64,000 nucleotides of DNA from NCBI GenBank assembly GCA_038145245.1, contig JAYQPI010000001.1, forward strand, positions 28,137-92,136. Reading direction: 5' to 3'. The notes under the pieces were generated by a model, which was given only the letters and a program-made list of their open reading frames with translations, was not told the DNA's origin and made no database searches. The stretch's first letter is position 1; every line of letters starts with the position of its first letter. Source of the DNA: Fontibacterium sp038145245 (GTDB lineage Bacteria > Pseudomonadota > Alphaproteobacteria > Pelagibacterales > Pelagibacteraceae). Made by a program: the position numbers and the translations under genes. This document shows positions 42,649-51,053 of this stretch, in pieces.

Positions 42649-43732
42649 AAATAAGTTCAAAAAGTCTTATTTTATGAACTTGGCTTTTAATTTAGCCAAT
42701 ATTCATAACAATATGACAGGCGTTAATCCTTCAGTAGGATGTTTAGTTTGTCAAAAAGATAAAATATTATCCTACGGAGTTACCGGCGTTGGCGGAGGCC
42801 CTCATGCCGAGTATTCAGCCTTAGTTAATTTAAAAAAAAAACATAATTTAGATTGTTATGTTTCATTAGAGCCTTGTCATCACCAAGGAAAAAATCCTCC
42901 ATGCACAAAAGCTATTGTTAATAAAAAAATAAATAACCTTTATTACTCTGAGAGAGATGATGATCCTAGAGTGCAAGGTAAGGGTCTTGAATTTTTACAA
43001 AATAATAAAATAAAAGTTCTGAAAATAAATAATATTTATAATTCTAATATTTATAAAATTTATAATGATTTTAATAAAAATCTTTTACCAAAAGTTTATG
43101 CAAAAATTGCAACATCAAAAAATTATTATTCTTTTATAAAAGATAGAAAGCAAATAACAAATATTTATTCAAAGAAATTAACACATATTTTGCGTTCAGA
43201 AATTAATGCTATTTTAGTTGGAATCAATACGCATAATCGCGATAATCCATTATTAAATTGTCGTATAAATGGATTAACTCAATTAAATCCGGCACGTTTT
43301 GTAATTGATCCAAATTTAAGAATTAAAAAAAATTCAGAGCTAATTCTGTCTGCTAAAAAAATCAAAACTTATATTTTTTATTCTAATAAAAATAAAAAAA
43401 AAATTAATTATCTTAGAGAGAAAAATATTTACTTAATTTATTTACCTTTTAACAAATATAATCAACTAGATTGTAAAGAAATCCTAGTTACTATTGGTTT
43501 ATTGGGTTACAAGAATGTTTTAATTGAAGGTGGATACAGTACTATTAAAAAATTTATTGATCGTAATTTAATTGATATTTTTTATTTTTTTAAAAATAAT
43601 GAGAATGTAAGTAAAAAAATGTCACATTCATTCAGAAATATTTTTATGCTTTTAAAAAAAAATTTTAAAATTAAAAAAAAATTTCAACAAATTTATTTAA
43701 AGAATAATACTTTAACTGTATTTCAAAAATAA
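42629..43732 (+). CDS. ribD: Bifunctional riboflavin deaminase/reductase RibD
   Basis: A 367-residue RibD. The N-terminal deaminase has the zinc motifs GGGPHAEYSALVNL and VSLEPCHHQGKNPPCTKAI; the C-terminal reductase starts near KVYAKIATSKNYYSFI and has RSEINAILVGINTHNRDNPL and VLIEGGYSTIKKF. The two domains convert the first pyrimidine intermediate of riboflavin synthesis. I kept the ATG at 42629 (20-nt overlap with nrdR) since relatives have about ten residues before the Met aligned with MNLAFNLA; an ATG at 42674 is the alternative. The reductase half is divergent and Lys/Asn-rich. Confidence 0.93.
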   Translation: MFLQKNKNKFKKSYFMNLAFNLANIHNNMTGVNPSVGCLVCQKDKILSYGVTGVGGGPHAEYSALVNLKKKHNLDCYVSLEPCHHQGKNPPCTKAIVNKKINNLYYSERDDDPRVQGKGLEFLQNNKIKVLKINNIYNSNIYKIYNDFNKNLLPKVYAKIATSKNYYSFIKDRKQITNIYSKKLTHILRSEINAILVGINTHNRDNPLLNCRINGLTQLNPARFVIDPNLRIKKNSELILSAKKIKTYIFYSNKNKKKINYLREKNIYLIYLPFNKYNQLDCKEILVTIGLLGYKNVLIEGGYSTIKKFIDRNLIDIFYFFKNNENVSKKMSHSFRNIFMLLKKNFKIKKKFQQIYLKNNTLTVFQK

Positions 43733-43738
43733 AATTTT

Positions 43739-44332
43739 ATGTTTACGGGAATAATAAAAAATATTGGCGTTGTTAATCAATTTACGAAAAAGGGTGATGG
43801 CTATATTTTATCTGTTATCTCAGATTTAAATTTTAAGAAAAATGATATAGGAACTTCTATTTCTTGTTCGGGTGTATGTTTAACTTTAACAAAAGTTAAT
43901 AAGATAAAGGGTAAAAATGAATTACTTTTTTATCTGTCAAAACACACAGTTTTAACGTCAGCATTCAAGTATTTAAAAACTGGCAATATATTAAATTTAG
44001 AAAAATCAATGAAATACGGAGATGAGTTTGCTGGTCACTTTGTTCAAGGCCACGTAGATACAACAATAAAAGTTTTAAATATTAATTCTAGTAATCCTAA
44101 AACCTGGATTATATTTTTTAGTATACCTAAAAAATTCAAGAAATTTTTAATTGAAAAAGGATCGATAGCAATCAACGGAATATCTTTAACAATTGCTAAA
44201 ATTTTTTCTAATAAATTTAAAGTTGTGATTATTCCTCATACACTTCAAAATACTAATTTATTAAAATTACAAAAAAATAATTACGTTAATATTGAAATTG
44301 ATTTAATTGCTAAAACATTATTAAAAAAATGA
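43739..44332 (+). CDS. ribE: Riboflavin synthase, alpha subunit type
   Basis: A 197-residue riboflavin synthase built of two lumazine-binding repeats: MFTGIIKNIGVVNQFTKKGD with SISCSGVCLTLTKVNK, and GHFVQGHVDTTIKVLN with GSIAINGISLTIAKI. It dismutates two 6,7-dimethyl-8-ribityllumazine molecules into riboflavin. The conserved N-terminal MFTG fixes the start. It is 6 nt after ribD and overlaps ribB by 4 nt. Confidence 0.96.
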   Translation: MFTGIIKNIGVVNQFTKKGDGYILSVISDLNFKKNDIGTSISCSGVCLTLTKVNKIKGKNELLFYLSKHTVLTSAFKYLKTGNILNLEKSMKYGDEFAGHFVQGHVDTTIKVLNINSSNPKTWIIFFSIPKKFKKFLIEKGSIAINGISLTIAKIFSNKFKVVIIPHTLQNTNLLKLQKNNYVNIEIDLIAKTLLKK

Positions 44333-45390
44333 ATATGTTTTCACCTGTTAAGAAAATTATTAATGATGCCAAAAAAGGCAAAATCTTTATTTTAGTAGAT
44401 GATAAAAATAGAGAAAATGAAGGCGATCTTGTTATTCCTGCATCAAAAATTGATCATAAAAAAATTAATTTTATGGCAACCCATGGCAGAGGTTTGATTT
44501 GTTTAGCTATAGATAAAAATAAAGCGAAAGCTCTTAACTTATCATTGATGCCAAGCAGAAATGCTTCTCGCCTACAAACTGCATTTACAATCTCTATAGA
44601 GGCAAGAAAAGGTATCACTACAGGTATATCTGCAAAAGATAGGGCGCATACAATTAAAACAGCAATTAAAAAAAATGTTACAGCTAAAGATATATCGACC
44701 CCAGGACATATTTTTCCACTTATTGCTAAAGATGGAGGTGTGCTTGAAAGAGCTGGTCATACAGAAGCTTCCGTTGATATAGCAAAACTTGCCGGATGTG
44801 GTCCAAGTGGTGTTATTTGTGAAATAATGAACACTGACGGTTCAATGGCAAAGGGAAGGCATCTTCTAAATTATGCAAAAAAATTTAATTTAAATATTGC
44901 AAGAATTGAAGATTTAATTGCTTACAGATTAAAAAAAGAGAGTTTAGTTAAGTTAAAAAGAATAGAACAAGTTAAAATATCAAAAAACGATACTTACCAA
45001 GTTAAAATCTTTGAAAATAAGTTAGATGGCAAAGAACATATCGCTTTAATTAAAATTCAAGATAAAAAAATTGCTCCAAGAGTTCGAGTTATTTCTTCAA
45101 ATATTGTGACAAGTTTTTTATCAAAGAATAAAGAAAATTTGTCTATTAATAAAACTTTAAATTATTATAAAAAATACAAAAATTGTATTTTAATTATAAT
45201 TAGAGACGAATTAGTTAATAATTATTTTAGCGACAAAAAACAAAGCAGTCTAAGAAATTATGGAATTGGCGCTCAAATTTTAAGAAGTTTAAATATTAAA
45301 AAGATGATTTTAATATCTAAATCAAGAAAAAATATTATTGGACTTGATGGTTTTGGTATAAAAATTATTAAACAAGAGTTTATCAAATGA
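44329..45390 (+). CDS. ribB: 3,4-dihydroxy-2-butanone 4-phosphate synthase with degenerate GTP cyclohydrolase II-like domain (RibBX type)
   Basis: A 353-residue two-domain protein. Residues 1-200 are an intact DHBP synthase: LVDDKNRENEGDLVIPASK, FMATHGRGLICLAI, TPGHIFPLIAKDGGVLERAG and HTEASVDIAKLAG. Residues ~210-353 have the GTP cyclohydrolase II fold by position and by RNYGIGAQILRSLNI, but the zinc and catalytic block (normally RVHSECLTGD...RCDCG) reads RVRVISSNIVTSFLSK with no Cys. That half is very likely inactive, as in described RibBX proteins, so a separate RibA is needed. Four-nt overlaps on both sides. Confidence 0.93.
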   Translation: MNMFSPVKKIINDAKKGKIFILVDDKNRENEGDLVIPASKIDHKKINFMATHGRGLICLAIDKNKAKALNLSLMPSRNASRLQTAFTISIEARKGITTGISAKDRAHTIKTAIKKNVTAKDISTPGHIFPLIAKDGGVLERAGHTEASVDIAKLAGCGPSGVICEIMNTDGSMAKGRHLLNYAKKFNLNIARIEDLIAYRLKKESLVKLKRIEQVKISKNDTYQVKIFENKLDGKEHIALIKIQDKKIAPRVRVISSNIVTSFLSKNKENLSINKTLNYYKKYKNCILIIIRDELVNNYFSDKKQSSLRNYGIGAQILRSLNIKKMILISKSRKNIIGLDGFGIKIIKQEFIK

Positions 45391-45809
45391 AAAAGAATAT
45401 ATTAATTGTAAGTTCTTCTTTTTATAAAGATTTAGAAAAAAATCTATTATCTGGCGCTTTAAATAAAGTAGACAAAAAATTATTTAACGTAAATTATTTT
45501 TCTGTTCGAGGTGCTTTTGAGATACCACAATTAATCAATATTCTATTAAAAAACAAAAAGTATGTTTTTTGCGTCGCTCTTGGCTGTATAATTAAAGGAG
45601 AAACTCCACATTTTGATATTATTAGTCAATCTGTTTCAGATAAATTATTAGAAATTTCGATGAAATATAATATTCCAGTTTCTAATGGAGTATTAAACTG
45701 TAATACTTTTAAACAAGCAAAGGTTAGATGTAACCCTAAATTAAAAAATAAAGGTGGAGAAGCAATGCTAGCTGCATTAAGCGTTTATAATTCTATTTAT
45801 AAACTTTAA
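45387..45809 (+). CDS. ribH: 6,7-dimethyl-8-ribityllumazine synthase
   Basis: A 140-residue lumazine synthase. Substrate-binding and catalytic parts: IVSSSFYKDLEKNLLSGAL, YFSVRGAFEIPQLINILL, CVALGCIIKGETPHFDIISQ (catalytic His in PHFD) and IPVSNGVLNCNTFKQA. It condenses the RibB product with the RibD product; RibE then makes riboflavin. The ATG overlaps ribB by 4 nt and the stop overlaps nusB by one base. Confidence 0.96.
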   Translation: MKKNILIVSSSFYKDLEKNLLSGALNKVDKKLFNVNYFSVRGAFEIPQLINILLKNKKYVFCVALGCIIKGETPHFDIISQSVSDKLLEISMKYNIPVSNGVLNCNTFKQAKVRCNPKLKNKGGEAMLAALSVYNSIYKL

Positions 45810-46189
45810 TGACAATCGTAAAAAATAATTCCAGATTAATAATCGTACAACTTTTATATAGTTATTATTTAAATCAAGAAAAATTATTATTTGATTTTAA
45901 AAATCCTTATAAACGATTTATTAAAAAGATCTGCAATGGAGTTATTGAAAACAATGCTTTGCTTGAAGAAAATTTAATAAAGTATTTAGATAAAAAATTT
46001 GATCTTAAGAATTTTGAAATTATATTTTCTATTATATTAAAGTCTGCAATTTATGAGATTTTCTTTTATAAAAAGACACCCTTTAAAGTTGTGATCGATG
46101 AGTATTTAAAAATTACTAAAATGTTTCTTAATGATAAGCAAAAAAACATTGTGAATGCAGTTCTAGATAAGATCGCAAAAAGCGTTTAA
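45809..46189 (+). CDS. nusB: Transcription antitermination protein NusB
   Basis: A 126-residue all-helical NusB-like protein. Sequence identity to the textbook NusB is low, but SRLIIVQLLYSYYLNQEK at the N-terminus, ILKSAIYEIFFYKKTPFKVV and IDEYLKITKMFLNDKQKNIV-NAVLDKIAK at the C-terminus follow the family pattern, and it occupies the usual place after ribH. NusB with NusE (S10) binds boxA of rRNA leaders. The thiL gene that often follows is absent; a 111-nt gap leads to hppA. Confidence 0.88.
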   Translation: MTIVKNNSRLIIVQLLYSYYLNQEKLLFDFKNPYKRFIKKICNGVIENNALLEENLIKYLDKKFDLKNFEIIFSIILKSAIYEIFFYKKTPFKVVIDEYLKITKMFLNDKQKNIVNAVLDKIAKSV

Positions 46190-46300
46190 ATACTTAAAAT
46201 TTTCATTTAATTTTATCATCTTTTAATTAATAAGATTGATTTTATTAGTTTATTTTGGCAATACGTTCTTTTTGACAACCTAACTAACCAAATATCTATT

Positions 46301-48403
46301 ATGCTTAACCCAAGTTTAGTTTTAAATTTAGTAATCCTTTGTGGAATTTTATCAATTATTTTTGCTTATATAACTGGCGTTCAAATTTTGTCTGCAAGTT
46401 CAGGCAATGCAAGAATGAAAGAAATTGCTGGTGCAATTCAAATCGGTGCTAGAGCCTATTTAAATCGACAATATAAAACAATCGCAATAGTTGGGGTGGT
46501 TGTTCTTTTAGCTGTAATTTATTTATTTAGTATTTGGGTTGGTCTTGGTTACTTTATTGGAGCTTTTTTATCTGGGATTGCTGGATATGCTGGAATGTTA
46601 ATTTCAGTTCAAGCGAATGTGAGAACTGCTGAAGCTTCTAGAAAAAGTTTAGCGGAAGGTTTAAAAATATCATTTAAGTCTGGTGCTTTGACAGGAATGT
46701 TAGTTGCTGGATTAGCTTTGTTAGCGATCGCTGTTTATTATTGGATTCTTTTAAAATTAGACGTTAAAGAAAGAGAAATTTCTAATGCACTTGTTGCTTT
46801 AGGGTTTGGCGCTTCATTAATTTCAATTTTTGCAAGATTAGGTGGTGGAATTTTTACTAAAGGAGCGGATGTCGGAGCTGACTTAGTTGGAAAAGTTGAA
46901 GCTGGAATTCCTGAAGATGATCCTAGAAATCCTGCAGTGATAGCAGATAACGTTGGAGATAACGTTGGAGATTGTGCTGGAATGGCTGCCGATTTGTTTG
47001 AAACTTATGCAGTTACAATTGTTGCTACAATGGTTTTAGCATCAATATTTTTCTCTGGAAATTTAAACATGTTAATTTATCCGTTAGCAATTGCGGGTAG
47101 CTGTTTGATTACATCTATTATTGGAACTTACTTTGTAAGATTAGGCGCTAAAAAAAGTATTATGGGCGCTTTGTATAAAGGCTTTATCGTATCAGCAATT
47201 TTATCTTTAGTTATTTTATATCCTGTTACAGAACGTGTTGTTGGATTAACTAATGTTTATAAAATTGGAACTCTAAGCTTTACAGGACTTAAATTATATT
47301 ACTGTGGAGTAATTGGTCTTATAATAACTGGATTACTAATTTGGGTTACTGAGTATTATACTAGTACAGCTTATAACCCGGTAAAATCTATTGCTAAATC
47401 TTCAACAACTGGACATGGCACGAACGTTATTCAAGGTTTGGCTATATCAATGGAAGCAACAGCGATACCGGCTTTAATTATTGTTGCTGGTATTTTATCA
47501 ACTTATTTAATCGCTGGTTTGTATGGAATTGCAATTGCAGTTACTACAATGTTAGCATTAACAGGAATGGTTGTTGCTTTAGATGCTTATGGACCTGTAA
47601 CTGATAATGCAGGTGGAATTGCACAAATGAGTAATTTACCATCAAGCGTAAGAAAAGTTACAGATGCTCTAGACGCAGTTGGAAATACTACAAAAGCTAT
47701 TACTAAAGGATATGCAATTGGTTCTGCAGGATTAGGAGCTTTAGTTTTATTTGCTGCTTATACTGAAGATATTAAACATTTTTCTTTAACTCCTGGCTCA
47801 GCATTACAAAAAGTTGCTGTAAGTTTTGATTTATCAAATCCGTATGTTGTTATTGGTTTGTTAATAGGAGGTTTGCTTCCTTATCTGTTTGCTTCGATGG
47901 GAATGCAAGCAGTAGGTAGAGCAGGTGGAGCTGTAGTTATCGAAGTTAGAAGACAGTTTAAAAAATGGCCTGGTATTATGAAGAACAAACAAAAACCAGA
48001 CTACAGAAACGCTGTTGATATTTTAACTAAAGCTGCAATTAAAGAAATGATCATACCTTCTTTATTGCCTGTACTATCTCCAATCGTACTTTACGCAGTA
48101 GTTTGTTATATTGCTGGAACATCTTCAGCATTATCAGCTTTAGGTGCTATGTTGTTAGGAGTTATCGTTACTGGTTTCTTCTTAGCAGTATCAATGACTG
48201 CTGGTGGTGGTGCTTGGGACAATGCAAAGAAATATATCGAAGACGGACATCATGGCGGAAAAGGCTCTGATGCTCATAAAGCTGCAGTAACAGGAGATAC
48301 AGTTGGCGACCCTTATAAAGATACAGCGGGTCCAGCTGTTAATCCAATGATTAAGATTACAAATATTGTAGCTTTATTATTGCTTGCGATTATTGCTCGT
48401 TAG
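46301..48403 (+). CDS. hppA: Proton-translocating inorganic pyrophosphatase, K+-independent type
   Basis: A 700-residue membrane pyrophosphatase with about 16 hydrophobic segments. The pyrophosphate-binding loop is GADVGADLVGKVEAGIPEDD followed by ADNVGDNVGDCAGMAADLFE; the mirrored C-terminal acidic cluster is near GGAWDNAKKYIEDGHHG and GDTVGDPYKDTAGPA. GNTTKAITKGYAIGSAGLG carries the Lys that replaces Ala in K+-dependent enzymes, so this is the K+-independent proton pump. It saves energy by coupling PPi hydrolysis to proton export. Single gene after a 111-nt gap; the 3' end overlaps convergent bamE by 14 nt. Confidence 0.97.
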   Translation: MLNPSLVLNLVILCGILSIIFAYITGVQILSASSGNARMKEIAGAIQIGARAYLNRQYKTIAIVGVVVLLAVIYLFSIWVGLGYFIGAFLSGIAGYAGMLISVQANVRTAEASRKSLAEGLKISFKSGALTGMLVAGLALLAIAVYYWILLKLDVKEREISNALVALGFGASLISIFARLGGGIFTKGADVGADLVGKVEAGIPEDDPRNPAVIADNVGDNVGDCAGMAADLFETYAVTIVATMVLASIFFSGNLNMLIYPLAIAGSCLITSIIGTYFVRLGAKKSIMGALYKGFIVSAILSLVILYPVTERVVGLTNVYKIGTLSFTGLKLYYCGVIGLIITGLLIWVTEYYTSTAYNPVKSIAKSSTTGHGTNVIQGLAISMEATAIPALIIVAGILSTYLIAGLYGIAIAVTTMLALTGMVVALDAYGPVTDNAGGIAQMSNLPSSVRKVTDALDAVGNTTKAITKGYAIGSAGLGALVLFAAYTEDIKHFSLTPGSALQKVAVSFDLSNPYVVIGLLIGGLLPYLFASMGMQAVGRAGGAVVIEVRRQFKKWPGIMKNKQKPDYRNAVDILTKAAIKEMIIPSLLPVLSPIVLYAVVCYIAGTSSALSALGAMLLGVIVTGFFLAVSMTAGGGAWDNAKKYIEDGHHGGKGSDAHKAAVTGDTVGDPYKDTAGPAVNPMIKITNIVALLLLAIIAR

Positions 48404-48839
48404 CCTTACCAAAGTTTTTAGCTCGTTGTCTCATACTAGCTAAGAAACTTGATAGGAAGCTGGAGTCTTTACCTAAGCTAATGGTAGTAGATTCATCAAA
48501 AGGGTTTTTGCTTAGTGTATTCTTATCTAAAAAATTAATTTTTTTTAGGATACCTAAATCATCAAACTCTAGTCTTAGGGTATTATTGTCAGTAATTACT
48601 TTTGTACCATATTTATTTCTAGTTTGATGTACCTCATGATAAAACCAAATATTATTATTAGTAATTCCTATATTTTGAGGAGGACCAATCAAATTTAATA
48701 CATCATTAGTATTAGTAATATTTTCTTTAAGGGACTCTGATTTAATTTTTAAATTATCAATACCGTGCAATTCATCAATAGTCGTGCAACCAAATATAAA
48801 AAAAAATATTAGGATATATTTATAGAAATAAATTCTCAT
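48390..48839 (-). CDS. bamE: BamE/SmpA-like outer-membrane lipoprotein
   Basis: A 149-residue lipoprotein: the signal peptide ends in a lipobox, FIFGC with Cys18 as the acylated residue. The body is BamE/OmlA-like: ITNTNDVLNLIGPPQNIGI (the usual V..LG.P pattern), NIWFYHEVHQTRNKYG, and LRLEFDDLGILKKI. BamE helps the BAM complex insert outer-membrane proteins. The remaining C-terminus is Ser-rich. Alphaproteobacterial genomes often have it beside plsX/rpmF, as here, though divergently. Sequence divergence leaves some doubt. Confidence 0.85.
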   Translation of the reverse strand: MRIYFYKYILIFFFIFGCTTIDELHGIDNLKIKSESLKENITNTNDVLNLIGPPQNIGITNNNIWFYHEVHQTRNKYGTKVITDNNTLRLEFDDLGILKKINFLDKNTLSKNPFDESTTISLGKDSSFLSSFLASMRQRAKNFGKANEQ

Positions 48840-48882
48840 TTGCTAAAAAACACTATCATATAATTATAAAATTTTGCTATCT

Positions 48883-48946
48883 AATCAACGATTATTAACT
48901 AGGTTGATTTATTAGGTTTAAATGATATTCAGTGTCCTAATTTTTT
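48883..48946 (+). other. Two short inverted repeats in the bamE-rpmF gap
   Basis: The 125-nt divergent gap holds a 7-bp inverted repeat, AATCAAC (48883-48889) and GTTGATT (48903-48909), and a 6-bp one, ATTAGG (48911-48916) and CCTAAT (48936-48941), the latter running into a run of T. They could be an operator and a weak terminator or attenuator ahead of rpmF, but the stems are short and loops large (13 and 19 nt). Chance is a serious alternative in AT-rich DNA. Confidence 0.25.
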
Positions 48947-48964
48947 AACTATTATATTATTCAA

Positions 48965-49144
48965 ATGGCAGTACCTAAGCGTAAAACTTCGAAAGCTAGA
49001 AGAAATATAAGAAGATCACATCATGCTGTGACATTTGCAAATGTTATAGAAGATAAAAAAAGTGGTGAATATAGACTTCCACATCATGTTGATGAAAAGA
49101 CTGGCATGTATAATGGAAAACAAATATTTAAACCAAAAGCTTAA
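48965..49144 (+). CDS. rpmF: 50S ribosomal protein L32
   Basis: A 59-residue protein, MAVPKRKTSKARRNIRRSHH at the N-terminus, the L32 signature. The rest (SGEYRLPHHVDEKTGMYNGK) fits alphaproteobacterial L32. It is the zinc-free form: no cysteine is present. The order rpmF-plsX is widely conserved in bacteria and links ribosome and phospholipid synthesis. It lies 125 nt from bamE and 25 nt before plsX, probably the first gene of the rpmF-plsX-ihfA-merR-rpmG unit. Confidence 0.97.
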   Translation: MAVPKRKTSKARRNIRRSHHAVTFANVIEDKKSGEYRLPHHVDEKTGMYNGKQIFKPKA

Positions 49145-49169
49145 TTTAATTAATTATCAAATTATCTAA

Positions 49170-50168
49170 ATGAAATTTACAGTTGCAGTCGATGCAATGG
49201 GTGGTGACGACTCTCCTTTAAAAGTTATAAAAGGATTAGATTTATTTTTACAAAATAATCAAAATTTAAAATTTTTAATTTTTGGAAACCGAGATTTAAT
49301 AAATCCTATTGTAGAAAAATATCCTTTAGTTGCAACATCCAGCACTATTATTCATACAAATGAAAAGGTATTAGATAATGAGTCTCCATTAGAAGCAGTT
49401 AAAAATGGAAAAAATTCCAGCATGTGGTTAGCACTTAGTGCATTAAAAAATAAAAATGCAGATATAGCAATTTCAGCAGGAAATACTGCAGCATTACTCG
49501 TTATGTCTAGATTAAATTTAGAAACCATTAATGGCATAGATAAACCTGCCTTAGCGTCTATGTGGCCATCGCATAAAGGATTGAGTGTTGTTTTAGATTT
49601 AGGAGCGAATATTGATTGTAGTATTAAAAATTTAGTAGATTTTTCAAAATTAGGAGCGGCATTGTACAGAGCAGTTTTTAAAAAAGAAAAACCAACAGTC
49701 GCATTGTTAAATATAGGTAGTGAAGACAGTAAAGGAAGTGATTTATTGAAAAAAAGTTTAGTGGAATTAAGACAAATTAAAACGGATAGTTTTGCATTTA
49801 ACGGTTTTGTTGAGGGTAATCATATTAAAGATGGTAATGTCGATGTAATAGTCACTGATGGTTTTTCAGGTAATATTGCTTTAAAGACAGCTGAAGGTAC
49901 AGCGAAATATATTGCCTCCCTTGTTAAAGAAAAGTTTTTAACTTCTTGGTATTCAAAATTTATTTATTTATTATCGTTTAAAATCTTTAACAGCATAAAA
50001 AATGATTTAGATCCAAGAAAATATAATGGAGGTATATTTTTAGGACTAACATCACCGGTTGTAAAAAGTCATGGAAGCACAGATTATATTGGTTTTTATC
50101 ACTCTATTAAATTGTGCTATGATATCTTAGATGGTAATTTACAAGAACAAATACAAAAAAATTTATAA
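49170..50168 (+). CDS. plsX: Phosphate acyltransferase PlsX
   Basis: A 332-residue PlsX that converts acyl-ACP to acyl-phosphate, the donor used by PlsY (also in this window). Motifs: VAVDAMGGDDSPLKVIKGL, DIAISAGNTAALLVMSRLNL, ALASMWPSHKGLSVVLDLGA, ALLNIGSEDSKGSDLLK, FNGFVEGNHIKDGNVDVIVT, DGFSGNIALKTAEGTAKY. In most proteobacteria fabH follows; here ihfA starts 10 nt later. Confidence 0.97.
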   Translation: MKFTVAVDAMGGDDSPLKVIKGLDLFLQNNQNLKFLIFGNRDLINPIVEKYPLVATSSTIIHTNEKVLDNESPLEAVKNGKNSSMWLALSALKNKNADIAISAGNTAALLVMSRLNLETINGIDKPALASMWPSHKGLSVVLDLGANIDCSIKNLVDFSKLGAALYRAVFKKEKPTVALLNIGSEDSKGSDLLKKSLVELRQIKTDSFAFNGFVEGNHIKDGNVDVIVTDGFSGNIALKTAEGTAKYIASLVKEKFLTSWYSKFIYLLSFKIFNSIKNDLDPRKYNGGIFLGLTSPVVKSHGSTDYIGFYHSIKLCYDILDGNLQEQIQKNL

Positions 50169-50178
50169 TTAAAAACTT

Positions 50179-50490
50179 GTGACAACTACAATCACTAGAC
50201 AATATTTGTCTGACCTAGTTTATAAAGAATTAGGAATTTCTAAAGTAGAGGCTTCAAATTTTATTGATGATATTTTTGAGTTTATTACATTACAACTTGA
50301 AAAAAAGAATAAGGTTAAAATAGCTAATTTTGGCTCATTCAATATTCGTCATAAAAATGAAAGAATAGGTAGAAATCCAAAAACTAAAGAACAGAAAGTA
50401 ATTTCAAGCAGAACAGTTGTAACCTTTAAACCATCAAAAATTTTAAAAAATAGAATTAACAAAAATATAAATGTCGGAGAAGTCAGCTGA
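50179..50490 (+). CDS. ihfA: Integration host factor subunit alpha (HU family)
   Basis: A 103-residue DNA-bending protein starting with GTG at 50179. The order LSDLVYKELGISKVEASNFI, KVKIANFGSFNIRHKNERIG, RNPKTKEQKVISSRTVVTFK matches IHF-alpha; the RNPKT turn carries the Pro that intercalates in the minor groove. Position before a merR-type gene is the standard alphaproteobacterial ihfA context and favours IhfA over HU or IhfB. It overlaps the next gene by 20 nt. Confidence 0.92.
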   Translation: MTTTITRQYLSDLVYKELGISKVEASNFIDDIFEFITLQLEKKNKVKIANFGSFNIRHKNERIGRNPKTKEQKVISSRTVVTFKPSKILKNRINKNINVGEVS

Positions 50491-50857
50491 AGCCTTAAAA
50501 ACAATAGGCGAAGTAGCAAAAGAATTAAATCTTATTGAATTAGAAACAGGAAAAGCAAAAACCTATATTTTAAGATTTTGGGAGAAAGAGTTTCCTCAGT
50601 TAAAACCAAAATTGAGAGCTAAAGGGCGAAGATATTATACTGCAGAAAATGTTAAGCTTTTGAAAAAAATTCAATATCTTTTAAAAGATAAAGGCCTGAC
50701 AATAAAAGGAGCAAAAAAAATAATAGAAAATAATATTAATGATATTGAAGTTGACGATTTTGAGAGAAAAGATATAAGCACTAACGATTTAATAGATAAA
50801 AAAGAAAAGCTAATTAGAATTAAAAAAATTATTACAGAATTAAAAAACCTTTCATAA
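50471..50857 (+). CDS. MerR-family transcriptional regulator
   Basis: A 128-residue protein with a MerR winged-helix domain: KTIGEVAKELNL, then YILRFWEKEFPQLKPKLRAK, GRRYYTAENVKLLKKIQYLL, KDKGLTIKGAKKII. After about residue 90 there is only a charged tail (KKEKLIRIKKIITELKNL) that could form the dimer helix; no ligand domain and no metal-binding Cys. This type regularly follows ihfA in alphaproteobacteria, and its target is unknown. rpmG starts one nt downstream. Confidence 0.92.
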   Translation: MSEKSAEALKTIGEVAKELNLIELETGKAKTYILRFWEKEFPQLKPKLRAKGRRYYTAENVKLLKKIQYLLKDKGLTIKGAKKIIENNINDIEVDDFERKDISTNDLIDKKEKLIRIKKIITELKNLS

Positions 50858-50858
50858 A

Positions 50859-51050
50859 ATGGCAAAAAAAACATCAGTTAAAGTAAGATTAGTTCCTGAA
50901 TTAAAACCTGATAGTGCTTTTAATTATTATGTTAAAAAACCATCTGCTGGAGAAAAAGCTAAAGTTAAATTAAGAGTTAAAAAATATAATCCTTCCACTC
51001 GTAAACATGAGTGGTTCGTAGAAAAAAAACTTCCTCCACACAGTAAATAA
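50859..51050 (+). CDS. rpmG: 50S ribosomal protein L33
   Basis: A 63-residue L33 of the zinc-free form. MAKKTSVKVRLVPELKPDSA at the N-terminus and LRVKKYNPSTRKHEWFVEKK at the C-terminus follow the family pattern (KYDP..RKH..F.E.K). It has a few extra residues in the loop and at the end compared with the usual 55. It follows the merR gene by one nt and converges on the chorismate mutase gene with a 3-nt gap. Confidence 0.9.
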   Translation: MAKKTSVKVRLVPELKPDSAFNYYVKKPSAGEKAKVKLRVKKYNPSTRKHEWFVEKKLPPHSK

Positions 51051-51053
51051 TAG

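Noticed and set aside
42600..42674. FMN riboswitch ahead of the riboflavin genes
   Set aside because: ribD overlaps nrdR, so there is no leader that could hold one.
46272..46277. Perfect TTGACA upstream of hppA as a -35 box
   Set aside because: Only 23 nt before the ATG; a start site would fall inside the gene and no -10 is found at the right distance.
50169..50178. Remnant of fabH
   Set aside because: The gap is 10 nt and neighbouring coding ends are normal; no pseudogene can be seen.
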